This document shows positions 35,101 through 47,115 of a stretch of 64,000 nt of DNA, piece after piece (positions within the stretch are counted from its first letter, which is position 1; the number at the start of each line of letters is the position of its first letter). The position numbers and the translations under genes are program-made. The notes under the pieces are model-generated. The model did not search any database, was not told the origin of the DNA, and saw only the letters and a program-made list of their open reading frames with translations. This DNA comes from Pseudoneurospora amorphoporcata. Its lineage: Eukaryota > Ascomycota > Sordariomycetes > Sordariales > Sordariaceae. The stretch is from contig MU859102.1 of NCBI GenBank assembly GCA_033297205.1, forward strand, positions 1 to 64,000, written 5' to 3'.

Positions 35101-36424
35101 CCGTCCCATCGAGCGAGAAAACCATCATCGCATGAATCTCAGGACAACCGCGACAAAGGCAATCGCTGTCAGATTCCCACATCTGACCTGAACCCTTCAG
35201 AATCCCAAACGAGACTGAAGAGGGGTGGTCTGGAGAAAACGTGGGAGCAAGCTAGGGGTACGGACGTACGCAGCACTGGCACTTCTGCTGCTGCGGTACG
35301 GCGGGATGAATGTAAGGGGCACTAAGCGAGAACGGAGCTTGGGAGGCAAAGGCCCAGTGGCAGAGCTGGATGATGGAAACCTGTCATCAATGGCAATGAC
35401 CATGGGTAGCTTTTCAATTCTCGAAAGCTATCACGTCGGAGTCATCGCCAATTGTGTGCACTGTTAGGTAATCTTCCATCTCAACACGAAGTTGCCACTT
35501 GTCCAGACTGTATTCGTGTTTTCTAGCTGGTTTCCCTTTTTGAACTGAACCATCGAGGTGATCTTGGGTTGGATTTGATGGATACGTTCAGGTTCCCGGG
35601 TGCCGTGGTTGCCAATCCCGTCAATTAACAACACAACCGTCAACTCCCAACATTCTCAACTGTTTCAGTTCACACGCTCGCGCTCGCTACTCCACAGTCA
35701 TTGGTCAGCGGCAGAAAACGACATCTTGCGTTTCTGTGTCTGGCTGCGTCTGCATCATTCTTATTCGTTCTTTTTGCTCTTTCAGCGGGTGAGCGAGCGG
35801 CACTCCACGCGGCAGGCAAGGAGGCATGGCACAAGCAGCACTGCAATGATAAAAAAAAAAAGCACGGACGCACGCGCCCATCCATCCACCTTGCTTGCGG
35901 TTCCGCATGCCACCCTGCAATCCTGATTGATGAGCGCCCTCTCCTTCAATCAAAATCGTTGCTCACTTTTTGGTTTGGGGATGCGAAAATAGCAACAACC
36001 GCTGTCGATTGGCAATTTGCCCGCGCCGCCGGGCGATACGTAGTGTAGTGTACACGCGTGTGTTTTCTTGTTTCAGAAAAGGAGAGATGCCACGCTGCCT
36101 CTTTCGATGTTCATGGGAATGGGACAATTCGGGCACGCCGCTGCTCTTTGGGATGCGAACATGAAACTTACAAGCTAGCCGCATGTACTTCCCCAGCTTT
36201 CCTAGCCTTCACGACGTTCGCCGAGGGCCCCAAGATCTTTGGTCCAAAACAGTCACACAGTACTGTGTGCCGCTACGAGCATCGAGCAATCAATTGCGCC
36301 ATTGAACATTTGTCAAGGACTGCCACACTCAATCCGAGATCTCTGGGACTGGGCGAGTCCAAGTTGCCGGCGAGTGTCCTTTTTACCCCACAAAATCCAG
36401 GCCATTTCGGATGGAGTTGGAGGG

Positions 36425-36454
36425 CGTGTGTGTGTGTCTGCACACACACACACG
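36425..36454. repeat. GT/CA palindrome
   Basis: A (GT)n run opening with CG is followed, after a 4-base loop, by its exact reverse complement. This gives 13-base arms at 36425-36437 and 36442-36454. It is a perfect inverted repeat made of microsatellite sequence. Confidence 0.85.
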
Positions 36455-38413
36455 GGGCTTTTGTTAGCGCATCAACAAGGGGGTGTTGATCACGGCGGTC
36501 ATCAACGCCGTCGAATCTGATGGTTTGAAAGACAGTGATAGCCGTGGCCGGCGATAAGGTTCAGACGGACATCGAGATTGTTATCGCATATCAGTTCCCC
36601 AAACAAACCTCAAGAATATGGTAGTGATACTGTAGTGGCCAGAAAGGTTCATGATGTGGAAGTGCTCGCATCGCCAAGCCCAAACCTCGACATTGTGAGT
36701 GGAATCACACGTTTTGCGATGACCGCGCTGTGCAATGCCATTCGATAAACTACGATAGACTATCGGATGAAGGATGGTGCTTTTCTATCTGATCTCCAGA
36801 CTACATACATGCACGGAGCTACAAGCCACTTACACGTGTAGGTCAAAGGCAGGTAACAACCATGCAATTAGTCGCCATCTCGAAACAAAGAAACAACGAA
36901 AGGGTGACGATGGCGATGTTTTCAAGGTCGTGATGACGCCGGCGATGATGTCTTCACCTCTGAGGGGACGGCTATTACCCCAACGGATACAGTCTCCAAA
37001 TCCCGTGACCCATTGGTAGGTATCGAGACGTTTTGACATCTGGCGCAATTGCCGGGGCGAATTCTACACTACTCGAGGGACACACCTTTGTATCGCAAGT
37101 CGCAATCGCATTGGACCTTTTTGAGCAAGTTCTCAAAGGGGGCACTGCTTTTGAGGGGTAAAAAAGAGCCATAGGGGCGGCGACACATGATATCATTTTG
37201 CCATGGAATCCCCTCTTTGCTATCACCACTTTGTGAGGAGAGGTTGAGGAACTCAACAAATGCTTGGCGATGAATGACCGTGTGACCCCAGATTTCCAAC
37301 GGGATGCCCGCCGCCGTTATCGGTATCGCTCAGGTCGCTCTTGGTTGTCAACCTTCCAGGTAGTAAAGGTTCGAAGAGGGGGGTTGGCAGGGTCCGGTCC
37401 TTGTGTAATCGCTCGTGACCCTTTGCGTTCCTGTCTATCGATTCTGAGGAAGGCGAAAATTGGAAGTGGAAGATACAGATAGTTCAAGTGTGACTCGAAG
37501 TGAATGAGCAATTGTTCTAATTGTTGAGTGCAACCGGGAAAGAGTCAGTTACGAGCACGTTACAACATTGTTCACCATAATTCACCCTGATGATGATCAA
37601 CTAACCATTTACCTACTCAATTCACAACCGCCGAAGAAGAGCCCGGTTAATTTGACTCCTGGCAGGTTGTTCCAACGCTCTGGGATATGGTGCCCAGGGC
37701 AACCGTCGTCGCGTTGCAACCTCGTGAGGTAGGAAATAATACGCCCCACGGAAATTGAGTGTAACTGATTGCATACCCGATTCCAGGTTTGGTGCATAAT
37801 TCCCGCTGTCTTGCTACACTAGCGATACACGAATGTTACGGTAACAATTGCTATACAAGACGTGAGACCAAAACCAAAACCCAAGTTTTGGTTAGTTTAT
37901 TACAATTGCAGACTTCCAGAACGCAATCCCCATTCCAATGAACGGTTTCCAACGAGTCTCAGTTGTGTAACATGTCTGAGGCCAACGGTGTTATGAAATG
38001 CGGCATGAACGTAAACCCAGCAGTTACTTTGCCGCTGTAAGAGCGCGGTTGTTTTGTCTTGTACATAACCCGCAGGGAGAACCAGGCGGGTTGTAAACAA
38101 CAACATTGTCAACTGTCATTCCGGGCATTCCCAACATTCGTCTCGAGTGAGTGAAACCTGAGAGCAAAACAAGAATAGCCGCGGTATTTTGCAACTGTAC
38201 TGAGACTGTTGACGTACTAGCTAGGTATTGTTTTTCCTTGGTTTTGAGTTTCCCGACTTATAGAGTTGGCTGTTTTGAGGGAGCGCTGTTTGAGTTTTCA
38301 CGTTCCTGAATTCTCTGTTCCTTGCCTGGCGACGGTGCCTGGGAAATACGGAGCCGGCTGATGTTGGAAAAATGACGACACCGCGCAGTACCGGGAACTA
38401 CCTAATAAAGGGA

Positions 38414-38429
38414 GGGGGGGGGGGGGGGG
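38414..38429. repeat. 16-base poly(G) run
   Basis: Sixteen consecutive G residues, preceded by GGGA and followed by CCGGGG. It is a slippage-prone tract that could fold as a G-quadruplex. Its true length may differ from the assembly. Confidence 0.8.
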
Positions 38430-39622
38430 CCGGGGCCGATAAGATGGAGTTTCCAGGTCCGTATCTCCTTCGGCAGTGCGATGGACGATGCGATGCCAGG
38501 GACAAATCCCATTGCTCCGATCATGTTCAACTACTCATATGTCGATTATCAGACGAACGTATCGTCAACACTATTTCCACGGCACCGTTGTTCACATGTC
38601 GCAGCTCTCGGGTGTAGCTAACATTTTAACGGTTTCCGTTTTCCGAAAGTGTTGATGCTGTCTTCAGGCTCTATATCCACCATTCGAACTCTCCTTTTTT
38701 TACCCCACAAAGTCCACCTAACTGCTGCATGTAGTTTGTGTGTTCATCATGTCGGGGTCGCCTTCTGTGTCTCCGTTTCCGCTGTGCATCGGTGGTGGTG
38801 TGGCCGTGATGGTGTGATGAGTGGGAATTTCCTCGCACACGGCAAAGGGGGAAAGCGCCAGGAGAGACGGGAGACGTTGTGGTTGTCCGGTTGACCTTCT
38901 GACCGCTTTCCGAACAAAAAGGCCAAAGAGGACCCCGAACCATAGTAGGTACCATCGCCATGCCGCGCCCGTCGTGTATACGGTGTGCCCAACCCGAACT
39001 CCGAAAGATGAACTGGAAGGTGGGTAGTGTCAGCAAACGATTGAGTTGCGGCATCTGGCATTGTCGTCACGGCAACTGTAGACGATGGACCTGTGGTAAT
39101 TCGTTTTGCGCAAATGCTGTGATACCTCTGGGGAATCGGGCCTGTCGATGTTGAAGATTTTACAAACCGTCACCGTGACCTACCTGGGCTACCGCCCGAC
39201 AAAGCCCGCAAAATTTTTCATCTCCTGCTGCACGACTGAGATTCCGTACAACCTCAACAACAAAGACTCTCTGCAAACCGAAGCTCTCGATTTCCCCGCA
39301 AACAATTAAACAAAGAAGCAACTTCGGCGAACTGGCTCACCGCTGCTGCTCCCTCCCGCCGGTCGTATCATTCCCTCGACGGTCACGCCCGGGCCCTGTC
39401 ACCCCACTACCGGCTCATCGCCCGCTCCCCGGACTTGCAGCAGTCTTTGACTCGGAGCCACGGGACAAACCGCAGCGGAGGTCCTCTCGGCTTCACCAAC
39501 CCCATCGCCGCCGCCACCGCCCATTCGGACCCCTTCGTTTCCCCTCCTCGTCCTATCCCTTGCCGTGGGGTAGACTAGTCCCCTTTCGACCCTACCACGA
39601 CTCAACAACAACGAGTATCACC

Positions 39623-40955
39623 ATGGCTCCGGTCAAGGTTGTCTTGCTCGACATTGGTACTTGCATCCCCTCCTCCCAAGCCCCGAACCTCCACAACCTC
39701 ATCATCAGCTCCCGTCTCCCCTCATGTAGACCGCAAACATGACCTACCCACCTATTTTATGCATTTACCTGTTGTGTGATGGATGGATTGGCTAATGACA
39801 TCTCCCTTGCCGAACAGAGGGCACCGTCTGTCCCATATCATTTGTCAAGGACGTTCTTGTAAGGCACACACCTCCTCCTTGGGCCGGCCCAGCCCAGTGC
39901 TTTGTTGCATGCGGGTAGCCACACCACATGTCTCCTGATCCTTTTCTCTTGCCCCTCCTTGCCTATCCTATCCTCTTCTCTCTCTTTGCCGCCAGCCCGT
40001 TTCCTTCGCCGTTTGCCAGTGTTCCACAGCAGTAAGGTAACGGCAGTGCCTCTTTGCTGCTGCTGCAACCCCCTTCTTGGGTTCTCTCTTGTCTCTCCTT
40101 CCTGTCCCTTTCCCTCCCCTACCCTTTCAATGGGCTCGGTGCAGGACTCCGACCATGAACCCGATTGGCTGGCTATTCATGATACGATCGAGGGGGAAGC
40201 AAGCAAGCAAGCGCGTAAAGCTGTGCTTTTTTGTGGGAAACGTCACAAGAGAGTCACCAGTCAAGTGAGACAAGCAGTATGAACTGACAGCAGCCGCGTC
40301 TCGCCGGTCTACGAGTACCGTATAGTTCCCCTACGCCCTTGAAGCTCTCCCGGGCACCTTGAAGGCCAAGTGGGACTCACCCGAGTTCGCCTCCTACCGT
40401 GCCGCCTTCCCCGGGGAGCATGCCGGCTCCCAGGAAGCCCTCGCGGCGCACGTCCGCGATCTCATGAGCAAGGATCTCAAGATCTCGTACCTCAAGAGCC
40501 TCCAGGGCTACCTTTGGGAGACGGGTTACCGCAACGGCGAGCTCAAGGCTCCGCTGTTCGCCGATGTGGCGCCGCAGCTGGCCCGTTGGCGGGAGCACAA
40601 TGGTGCTAAGGTCATGATTTACTCGTCCGGCTCCGTGCCGGCTCAGAAGCTCCTGTTTGGACACACCAACGGCGAGCCGTCCAATATCCTGCCCTGGCTG
40701 TCGGACTTCTTTGATACTGTCAACGCCGGGCCGAAGCAGGACAAGGCTAGCTACGAGAAGATCGCGGCTAAGCATCAGGAGTATCCCATTGGCGAGTGGC
40801 TATTCCTCAGTGACAATGTCAAGGAGGTCGAGGCGGCGAAGCAGGCTGGTATGCAGAGCTATATTGTTGATAGGCCTGGTAACGCCGAGTTGTCGGGGGA
40901 GGCGAGGAAAGAGCATAGGGTTGTTAAGAGCTTTGAGGAGATTGGTGATCTCTGA
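39623..40955 (+). CDS. utr4: Enolase-phosphatase E1 (acireductone synthase), methionine salvage
   Basis: Converts 2,3-diketo-5-methylthiopentyl-1-phosphate to the acireductone by enolisation and dephosphorylation, a late step of methylthioadenosine recycling in the cytosol. Three exons (39623-39656, 39818-39858, 40326-40955) give 234 residues. The 41-nt middle exon completes the HAD nucleophile motif: MAPVKVVLLDIEGTVCPIS, with Asp10 and Glu12 as in the E1 family. Other HAD motifs are the YSSGS serine motif, GPKQDKASY lysine region and FLSDNVKE acidic motif. Length suits the family (about 230). Intron 2 is unusually long at 467 bases and is pyrimidine-rich. The yeast orthologue is UTR4. Identification is secure. 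Confidence 0.95.
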
Positions 40956-43900
40956 GGACTGAACCAGCCACCTAGTATCCAAAAGCCAGCCGTTTCCCCC
41001 GAAGTCGCTGATATTTGTGTATGTCAGTGTTCAGTTGTCGATCCAACCTCATCAACCTCCTACCTCAACCCTCTTCTTTCCTTTTCCCCCCCTCGGTCAG
41101 CGCAAGGAGTGAACGAGTAAAACAGCGTTGGCAAGAGCTATCAGCCATGAGCTAAACATATAACTGCGTAACCGCGTCCCGCATGTTCCCCAACGCATTC
41201 GCTACCAAGGTTTACCAAGTTTCTCCTTTTTACGCCACAAGCAGCCAGACACACAGACGTTGTTTCACGACAGTAGAGACAAAAGAATCTCAGACAATGT
41301 AGACTACACTCCCGTCCATGCCCAGCAACCCCAGATATGCAAATCTACGGCGAACTCCGAGGTATTGCCGTTACGCAAATGTGTACTAACTGGCAGCACC
41401 TTTCTCAACACCAGCTTTCACTTGTAGTGGGAGAGTGGGTGCATGACATTTTCCTTGACATCCAACTTGACGTACTCCAGTGAGCAGCTTCTTCCACTTC
41501 TATATCTATGTAATGCAGATACCTCCACCTCCACATCCCACCCAAAGCCGTTGTCACACTAAATTACATCCTTCAAGTTTGAGGGATTGGCTTTTTGTTC
41601 GATGTACATTAGCATGTAGTGTGACCATCTCACAACGTACGATACATGAGACGATACAATACGATACGATGAGATGGTACATCAGCTAAGTGTGACCAGA
41701 TATCGGATAGAAGAAGTGATAGCGCCGTTTAGTTTGGGGTAAACGTATCACGGTACACGTGACTGATATTAGGCAAAACCACAACCGTTTTGCGGGGAGT
41801 AAGGTGCCGGTTGGCTTCTCTGATTTATCGTTTTAGTAGGTACATGAAGTGATAGGCAGGCTGTGGTAGCGTTGCTCTCAACGAGGACGACTAGGTAAGC
41901 TGTACTCTGTAACAGCTCGCAACTTCGTACGGGCTTGTGAACTTGCACCTTCGGTGACCGTTTTTGAAGGTTTGATGTCTTGGGATACGGAATCTCTAAC
42001 CCACTAGCTCTGAGGCCGATGTGGCTTTGGATCTTCAATGCCTAAAGACTAGTAATATATGATCAATGTTGAAATGTTGGCGTGATATTCAAGTATTCAA
42101 AGTTGACTGTTGATCTACCTATTTCAGAAGGTAGGTAAGAGCGACTATCGGCCGAACACTGAATATCATAGACGAATGTTGAGCTGGGTGAAAAGTACAA
42201 TACAGATAGGGTGTCGTCCATAGCACTGATCACTTCATCTTGAACCATTTGATACTCATCAAACGTCCTATTTGAACTCAATTCACTTCACAGGACTGGG
42301 GGTTCGCACAGCTGACTGACAGACGGACAATCCCGCAACACCACTAACGTAGCGGCATAGTTGTTCACTTCCTCAAGGGCAGACCAAAGTTGACAACATG
42401 ACAATCCTCAACCTCTCAAATCCAGTTCCCTCAACTACCCCCAAGCATGCGGAGCGGAGCTGCGGTTGTGTTAGACTGCTAGTCGCCGAGATCGCCAAGA
42501 ACTTCCCCAACTTTCACTAGCAAAGCCACCATCAAAAGGCTCCACGACGACTATCATGACGGTGTCGATCCAATTGCCCATCCATCCAAGTGTATCACGA
42601 GATAAGTGCTAAATGTGCGCAAGTTACCGGATCGGCGGTGGTTGGCTCTACACTAGTGTAAGCCTGGCCGGGCCTGGAATGGATTACGGTAACTTCTTGA
42701 TTCTGCACTGACAGACAAGTGGCTGGACGGCAGCGGAGAAGAGGTTGAGCTTGTAATATCATTGCCTCATTGTGGTAAGCGAAACGGTGTCGATGAAGAT
42801 TTCCCCGAATAGGAAAATACTAGTGTACTACGATACTGCTCTTATGCAGTACGTTACGTGTTGTTTGACACAACCTGTGAAAATGAGAGACAGGAGAACT
42901 GGACGGATTGACAGCTTTGTGTCAAGCTACAACGGATCGACCGATGAGGATGCCGCTTGTTCTACTATCTTATGCAACTCTAATCGTGTTTCAATTTGGG
43001 GGGAAAAGAAATGTTGGGAATCCTGCGGGAGAGCTCCTGACTGTTTTCGGAATTGAAGATCGCAGGATAATGGCGGATAAGCTGGACGATGGACTAGGCC
43101 AAGGAAGCCGCTGGGAACTTGATTCCATTGTTTATGAGGAGTTGTGACTGATGGTGATGGGGTGCCCATGCCTACCTACCTATCAGTCTTGGTGGTCTTC
43201 TACTATCAAACAGGTCGCTCGAGATGGACGAATGAGGGATCGAATAGGTCGCTCGGCAGTTTTACTCCGCATCTGACGTCGAAAGGCCCCTGAGGCTTGC
43301 GTCGGCGCCCATCAAGAGAAAGAAGCAAGACGCTTGACTGGCTTGACTGGGCATTGAAGCCTCGAGAGGACAACACCTCGTCCGTGATGATGTTCAATCC
43401 CAATCTCATGTATCAAATCCGTTCTCCCGGGCCTTTACACTCGGGTTAGGCGAGCTCGGAATCAGGCGCCGAAAACTACCTGACGATGCAAGACATTTGC
43501 CCACCGCCTTTTCCACGAAACCCAAGCACGCATCCCGCATCCCTCACATCACCACTTCGTTGATGCGGGAGGTGTGTCCATGTGCACAGGTGACGGACGG
43601 TAGCCCATTGACGTCGAGTTCAGCTGGTTGGCTATGTAATACCTTAGCTGGCCCGGTTTTCTTGGTTGCGGGGTAAGCAGTAGTGCGCCGTGATTGACAA
43701 GTCTCGACTCGGTCTGTTGGGGTCGTGATAGGTCGACGATAGGTTGAGAGCGAATGGGCAAGACGGCAGATGGGCCGAAGAGGTTCCATGTGTTGATCAC
43801 TGGCTGGTTGGTAATTTCACGAGAGGTGTTGGTGATGCATAATCTTCTGCAATAACCATGCGTCCCTGCGTCCATAGCCGTTTGCCGATTTGGCAGAGAA

Positions 43901-44802
43901 TGGTGCACCAAAGTCACGATGGAAACGGCGTGTCGGAAGAGAAGGAACTAAGAATGGACAGCGTAAGCAAAAGCCCATTGTTTGTAAACGTCGGTCCTAT
44001 CTGCAGTTTCTGGCAGTGAAGCGCCGGCCAGAAGATGCGAAGCGGCGGAGCTGAGACGGTACTGTGTATGCTGGTGTCCGATGAGCCCAACACTTCTGTC
44101 CCATCCCGAGCGCATTATGTATGAACATGTTGCTAACACGTTGATACGTGATGAACCAACTGGATAACGCAGTTTCGCACCGAATATAGCTTTCGCTATC
44201 AAGGATAGGTGCAGCTGCCTGACTCCTGATCCACGGCACGTTAGCATATCCAGGACGCCTGAGGCGTTGGGCATATTTTGCCCAACAGCTGGACAGTAAA
44301 CACCGCAGAAGACGATATACTCGTCGAGATCACAGAAAGTCCCTCTCTGAGCATCGAATGAAGAGCGGTCGGAGTCAAGTGATGCCTCGAGAATGAGCCT
44401 CACCCGGTACGGCATGGGGCAGAGGCCAGGCAGCGAGAGGTTCTTTCACCAATGGCAACACTCCTCCGCGTTCAGGCGATCCTCTGCAGCTTTCCTCTTG
44501 CCGTACGATCGCGTAGTCGCCTCTGATACTTTCGATCCTGCAGCCGTGCTCATTCAGCAAAGTTGCACATTCTGACGCCGGCGTGGAAGCCATGGGACTC
44601 TTTTAATGTGGTTCCCCGTACCGTTCCCAGCCATCTAGCCCAGCGCTGTTGCTCGTCGTCAACCGCAGACACTATGGTACATGGCTCAAAATCCAATGTC
44701 GTGGCCATCCCATGTATCGAATTCCATCAACGTGGAAAGATCCGTTGTGACATGTCGTGGCTCATCTCGACTGTGGTGTGGCATTCCGAATGTTCGCAGA
44801 CC
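40956..44802. other. 3.8 kb convergent region with one unresolved ORF
   Basis: Convergent flanks of utr4 (plus) and bmt2 (minus). A minus-strand ATG ORF at 43948-44415 (155 codons, opening MPYRVRLILEASLDSD) has C-rich third positions in its first half. It overlaps another ATG ORF at 44375-44593. They might be exons of a small gene, but I could not join them with good splice sites and see no domain. Repeated CGATAC-like short motifs lie around 41640-41670. Otherwise nothing is recognised. Confidence 0.4.
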
Positions 44803-45720
44803 TCAGACCAAGGTAATGGCAAAGTTGTTGCGTGCTGAACCGGAACGTATCTCTTCCTTTTTGAAAGGCTTGTCATGTCCGACCTGATCCGATGTTCTCC
44901 TCCACAGGTAATAGACCAGCCTTTGGGTCGTCTTGGACTCTACCACCTGGTACCCGATCGATTCCATAATAGCCGTTAACCTCTCCTCATCGAGATACCG
45001 CGAATTGGTGACGCATGGGGCCGGCAGTACAAGGAACAGACTTGGGAAGAAGCCAGCAGTGGTCCCGGAGAACCGCTTCGGCGATGTTAGGAACTGCGTG
45101 GTGCGGACAAGCATCTGGCCTCTGTCTTTATGATCCGGGACGAAGTTGAGTACCAGAGAAAGGCTGATGATGTCAAACTTCTCCGACTCGTCCTTGGGAA
45201 ACGGGCGCTCCATAAAATTCTGCTCAAGAATACCGGGCTCTTGGCTGTTGAGATCGATCCGAGTGATGTCGAAATGGTTACTTTGAGCACACACATTCTT
45301 TGTGCTCAGCGCCCCAACTTCCAACATGCGCAAGCGGCCATCCTTGTACTCCCCGGATGAGAGATATGACCCAACCCATTCCATAAGCACGCTGGAGCTG
45401 TCGCCGCCTCGATCATGTCTCTGCCCCTGGAGACTTGCTTCCTGGTACTTCTCGATACCGCCCAAAGCCTCAATCTCCGCCTCAATTGCCGCGACCTGTG
45501 CGCTATCGCCCTTCTTGATAGCCTGCACTTTCCTCTTTTCTAGAAGATGGAGTTTGTTGATGATGGATTTCGTGGTTTTCCGCGCAAGTGACTTGGGTTT
45601 CGTGGCCGTGGGCGGACGGCCAGCTGCCAGATTTTTGACCACTCCCTTTTTCTTGGATCGCGTAGCCTTGGGTGGACGGCCTGCTGCCAGGTTCTTGACA
45701 GCTCCCTTCCTGGGCGCCAT
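44803..45720 (-). CDS. bmt2: 25S rRNA adenine-N1 methyltransferase Bmt2
   Basis: A single exon gives 305 residues. The ATG at 45720 opens MAPRKGAVKNLAAG; the frame is open upstream only from a TTG. The family methylates N1 of an adenine in helix 65 of 25S rRNA (m1A2142 in yeast) in the nucleolus using S-adenosylmethionine. Evidence is the SAM-binding start RMLEVGALSTKN, an acidic strand end IDLNS, DIISLSLVLNFVPDHKDRG and the C-terminal GYQVVESKTTQRLVYYLW, all typical of Bmt2. The basic N-terminus carries two 15-residue near-identical units (6-20 and 26-40: NLAAGRPPKAT and NLAAGRPPTAT) resembling AT-hook-like RNA/DNA-binding or nucleolar targeting segments. It shares a 571-base divergent promoter with the L25 gene. 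Confidence 0.93.
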   Translation of the reverse strand: MAPRKGAVKNLAAGRPPKATRSKKKGVVKNLAAGRPPTATKPKSLARKTTKSIINKLHLLEKRKVQAIKKGDSAQVAAIEAEIEALGGIEKYQEASLQGQRHDRGGDSSSVLMEWVGSYLSSGEYKDGRLRMLEVGALSTKNVCAQSNHFDITRIDLNSQEPGILEQNFMERPFPKDESEKFDIISLSLVLNFVPDHKDRGQMLVRTTQFLTSPKRFSGTTAGFFPSLFLVLPAPCVTNSRYLDEERLTAIMESIGYQVVESKTTQRLVYYLWRRTSDQVGHDKPFKKEEIRSGSARNNFAITLV

Positions 45721-46291
45721 GATTCCCTTTGACGGGTTGTGGTGTACCAGGTTGATAACCTCAGATAATCCGTTTTTTAACACTGGGATCCGTCTTCGAA
45801 GGGAGTGTTTTCGGGTTGTTGTTCGAGAAGCTGCAGTTAGCAAGAGCAACTACACCACACCCTTGTCCGGAGGTCGTGATAGGCACAGAAGAGCGAGGCT
45901 TGGAGCTGTGAAAATCCAAGTTTGCCTACGCCGACTTCATCCGACAGACCACGAGCAAAATAAAGAGAGTTGGGTTGGAGGGCGCATCATCACTGTGAGG
46001 TTGAATGACGGAGTGCGGCAGCGACAAAGCGATCGGAGGTCGAGATTCAAAATACTGTGGAGCATATTTTGCGAAAGTGGACATTTTGGTGTGGCTCAAA
46101 GCCCATTCGCGCTCGCTTGCGCAGCTCAACCCCTGCCATTACCACTGCAGCCACACGGCGAAGCCACATGCATGCCGCGCGCACACTTTTTCCTCCTCCA
46201 AATTTCAGCCTAAAAACTGAACTTTCTCCTCCCCGACAACGACCAGCGAGAATCCCGATTTCTTAGCCCGACGACAGCAGAAATCGCAGCA
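45721..46291. promoter_or_regulatory. Divergent bmt2 / L25 promoter region
   Basis: These 571 bases separate the start codons of an rRNA methyltransferase and a large-subunit ribosomal protein, so they must hold both promoters and leaders. GC-rich stretches such as GCGCTCGCTTGCGC near 46110 stand out, but I cannot assign a known ribosomal-protein element. Confidence 0.55.
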
Positions 46292-47115
46292 ATGGCCCCT
46301 AAGGATACCAAGAAAGGTACTTGAAAGAACCTCAAAATCTCACCAGCGACGATTCAGCCAAGAAATGAATTGCACGGCTCGACAAATATGCTCGCCCCGC
46401 GCACAATGCGGATCCTCTTTGTCGTGAAATGGCATCCGAGGTGATGCACCAAAGCAGCAGCAGACTTTGCGAGTTTGGACAAGATTCAGGCATCATCTTG
46501 CTCCAGGCGAATGCTTTTGCTGACGAGGGACTCTATGGATAGGCGGTGCCTCTAAGGCCGGCAAGGGCGCTCAGGCTCAGAAGGCTGCCAAGGCTGCCCT
46601 CAAGGGTGTAAGTTTGCGACGACTCGCGATCTTTTTGATATCACTGATGCTGATCGGTATTCTCTCCAGGTGCATTCGCACAAGGCCACCAAGGTCCGCC
46701 ACTCGACCACCTTCCACCAGCCCAAGACCCTGCAGCTGTCTCGGGCTCCCAAGTATCCTCGCAAGTCGATCCCTCACGCGCCCCGTCTCGATGAGCACAA
46801 GGTCATCGTCCACCCTCTCAACACCGAGGGTGCCCTGAAGAAGATCGAGGAGCAGAACACCCTCGTCTTCATCGTCGATGTCAAGGCCAACAAGGCCCAG
46901 ATCAAGCAGGCTCTTAAGAAGCTTTATGACATCGACACCGTCAAGATTAACACCTTGATCCGGTATGTTTTTCTCTACGACGAACACCAAGAGTATACCA
47001 GAATTGCTAACTTTGTGTGTCCCACAGCCCTGACGGCTCCAAGAAGGCCTTCGCTCGCCTCACTGCCGATGTCGATGCCCTTGACATTGCTGCCACCAAG
47101 CTCAGCCTTGTCTAA
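46292..47115 (+). CDS. rpl25: 60S ribosomal protein uL23 (L25/L23a)
   Basis: Primary rRNA-binding protein at the polypeptide exit tunnel and docking site for SRP and other nascent-chain factors. Four exons (46292-46316, 46543-46607, 46670-46962, 47028-47115) give 156 residues. The ATG opens MAPKDTKKGGASKAGKG, an Ala/Lys-rich eukaryotic extension. The conserved core includes HKATKVRHSTTFHQPKTL, RAPKYPRKSIP, LDEHKVIVHPLNTE, NTLVFIVDVKANK and KKLYDIDTVKINTLIRPDGS, ending ADVDALDIAATKLSLV. Splice sites are GTACTT, GTAAGT and GTATGT donors with CTAAC-like branch points. The multiple early introns are typical of ribosomal protein genes. Identification is secure. Confidence 0.97.

Larger units (their letters stand above)
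32173..39622. other. 7.4 kb divergent intergenic region, no supported gene
   Basis: Between the leftward kinase gene and rightward utr4. The first 1-1.4 kb on the left is probably the kinase leader, with many short ORFs. The longest ATG-started ORF, 33599-34243 plus (214 codons), has no domain and is not convincing. Copies of a GGTACCTTAC-like phrase occur near 33678, 34208 and 34290. A GT/CA palindrome is at 36425-36454 and a 16-base G run at 38414-38429. Nothing else is recognised. Confidence 0.45.

Noticed and set aside
43948..44593. Two overlapping minus-strand ORFs that might be exons of one gene
   Set aside because: I could not find a consistent donor, branch point and acceptor to join them, and no family is recognised. 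Expression data would be needed.
46430..46530. Possible C/D box snoRNA in rpl25 intron 1 (GTGATGC and CTGA about 75 bases apart)
   Set aside because: The C box has a mismatch, there is no terminal stem, and the CTGA coincides with the likely branch point.
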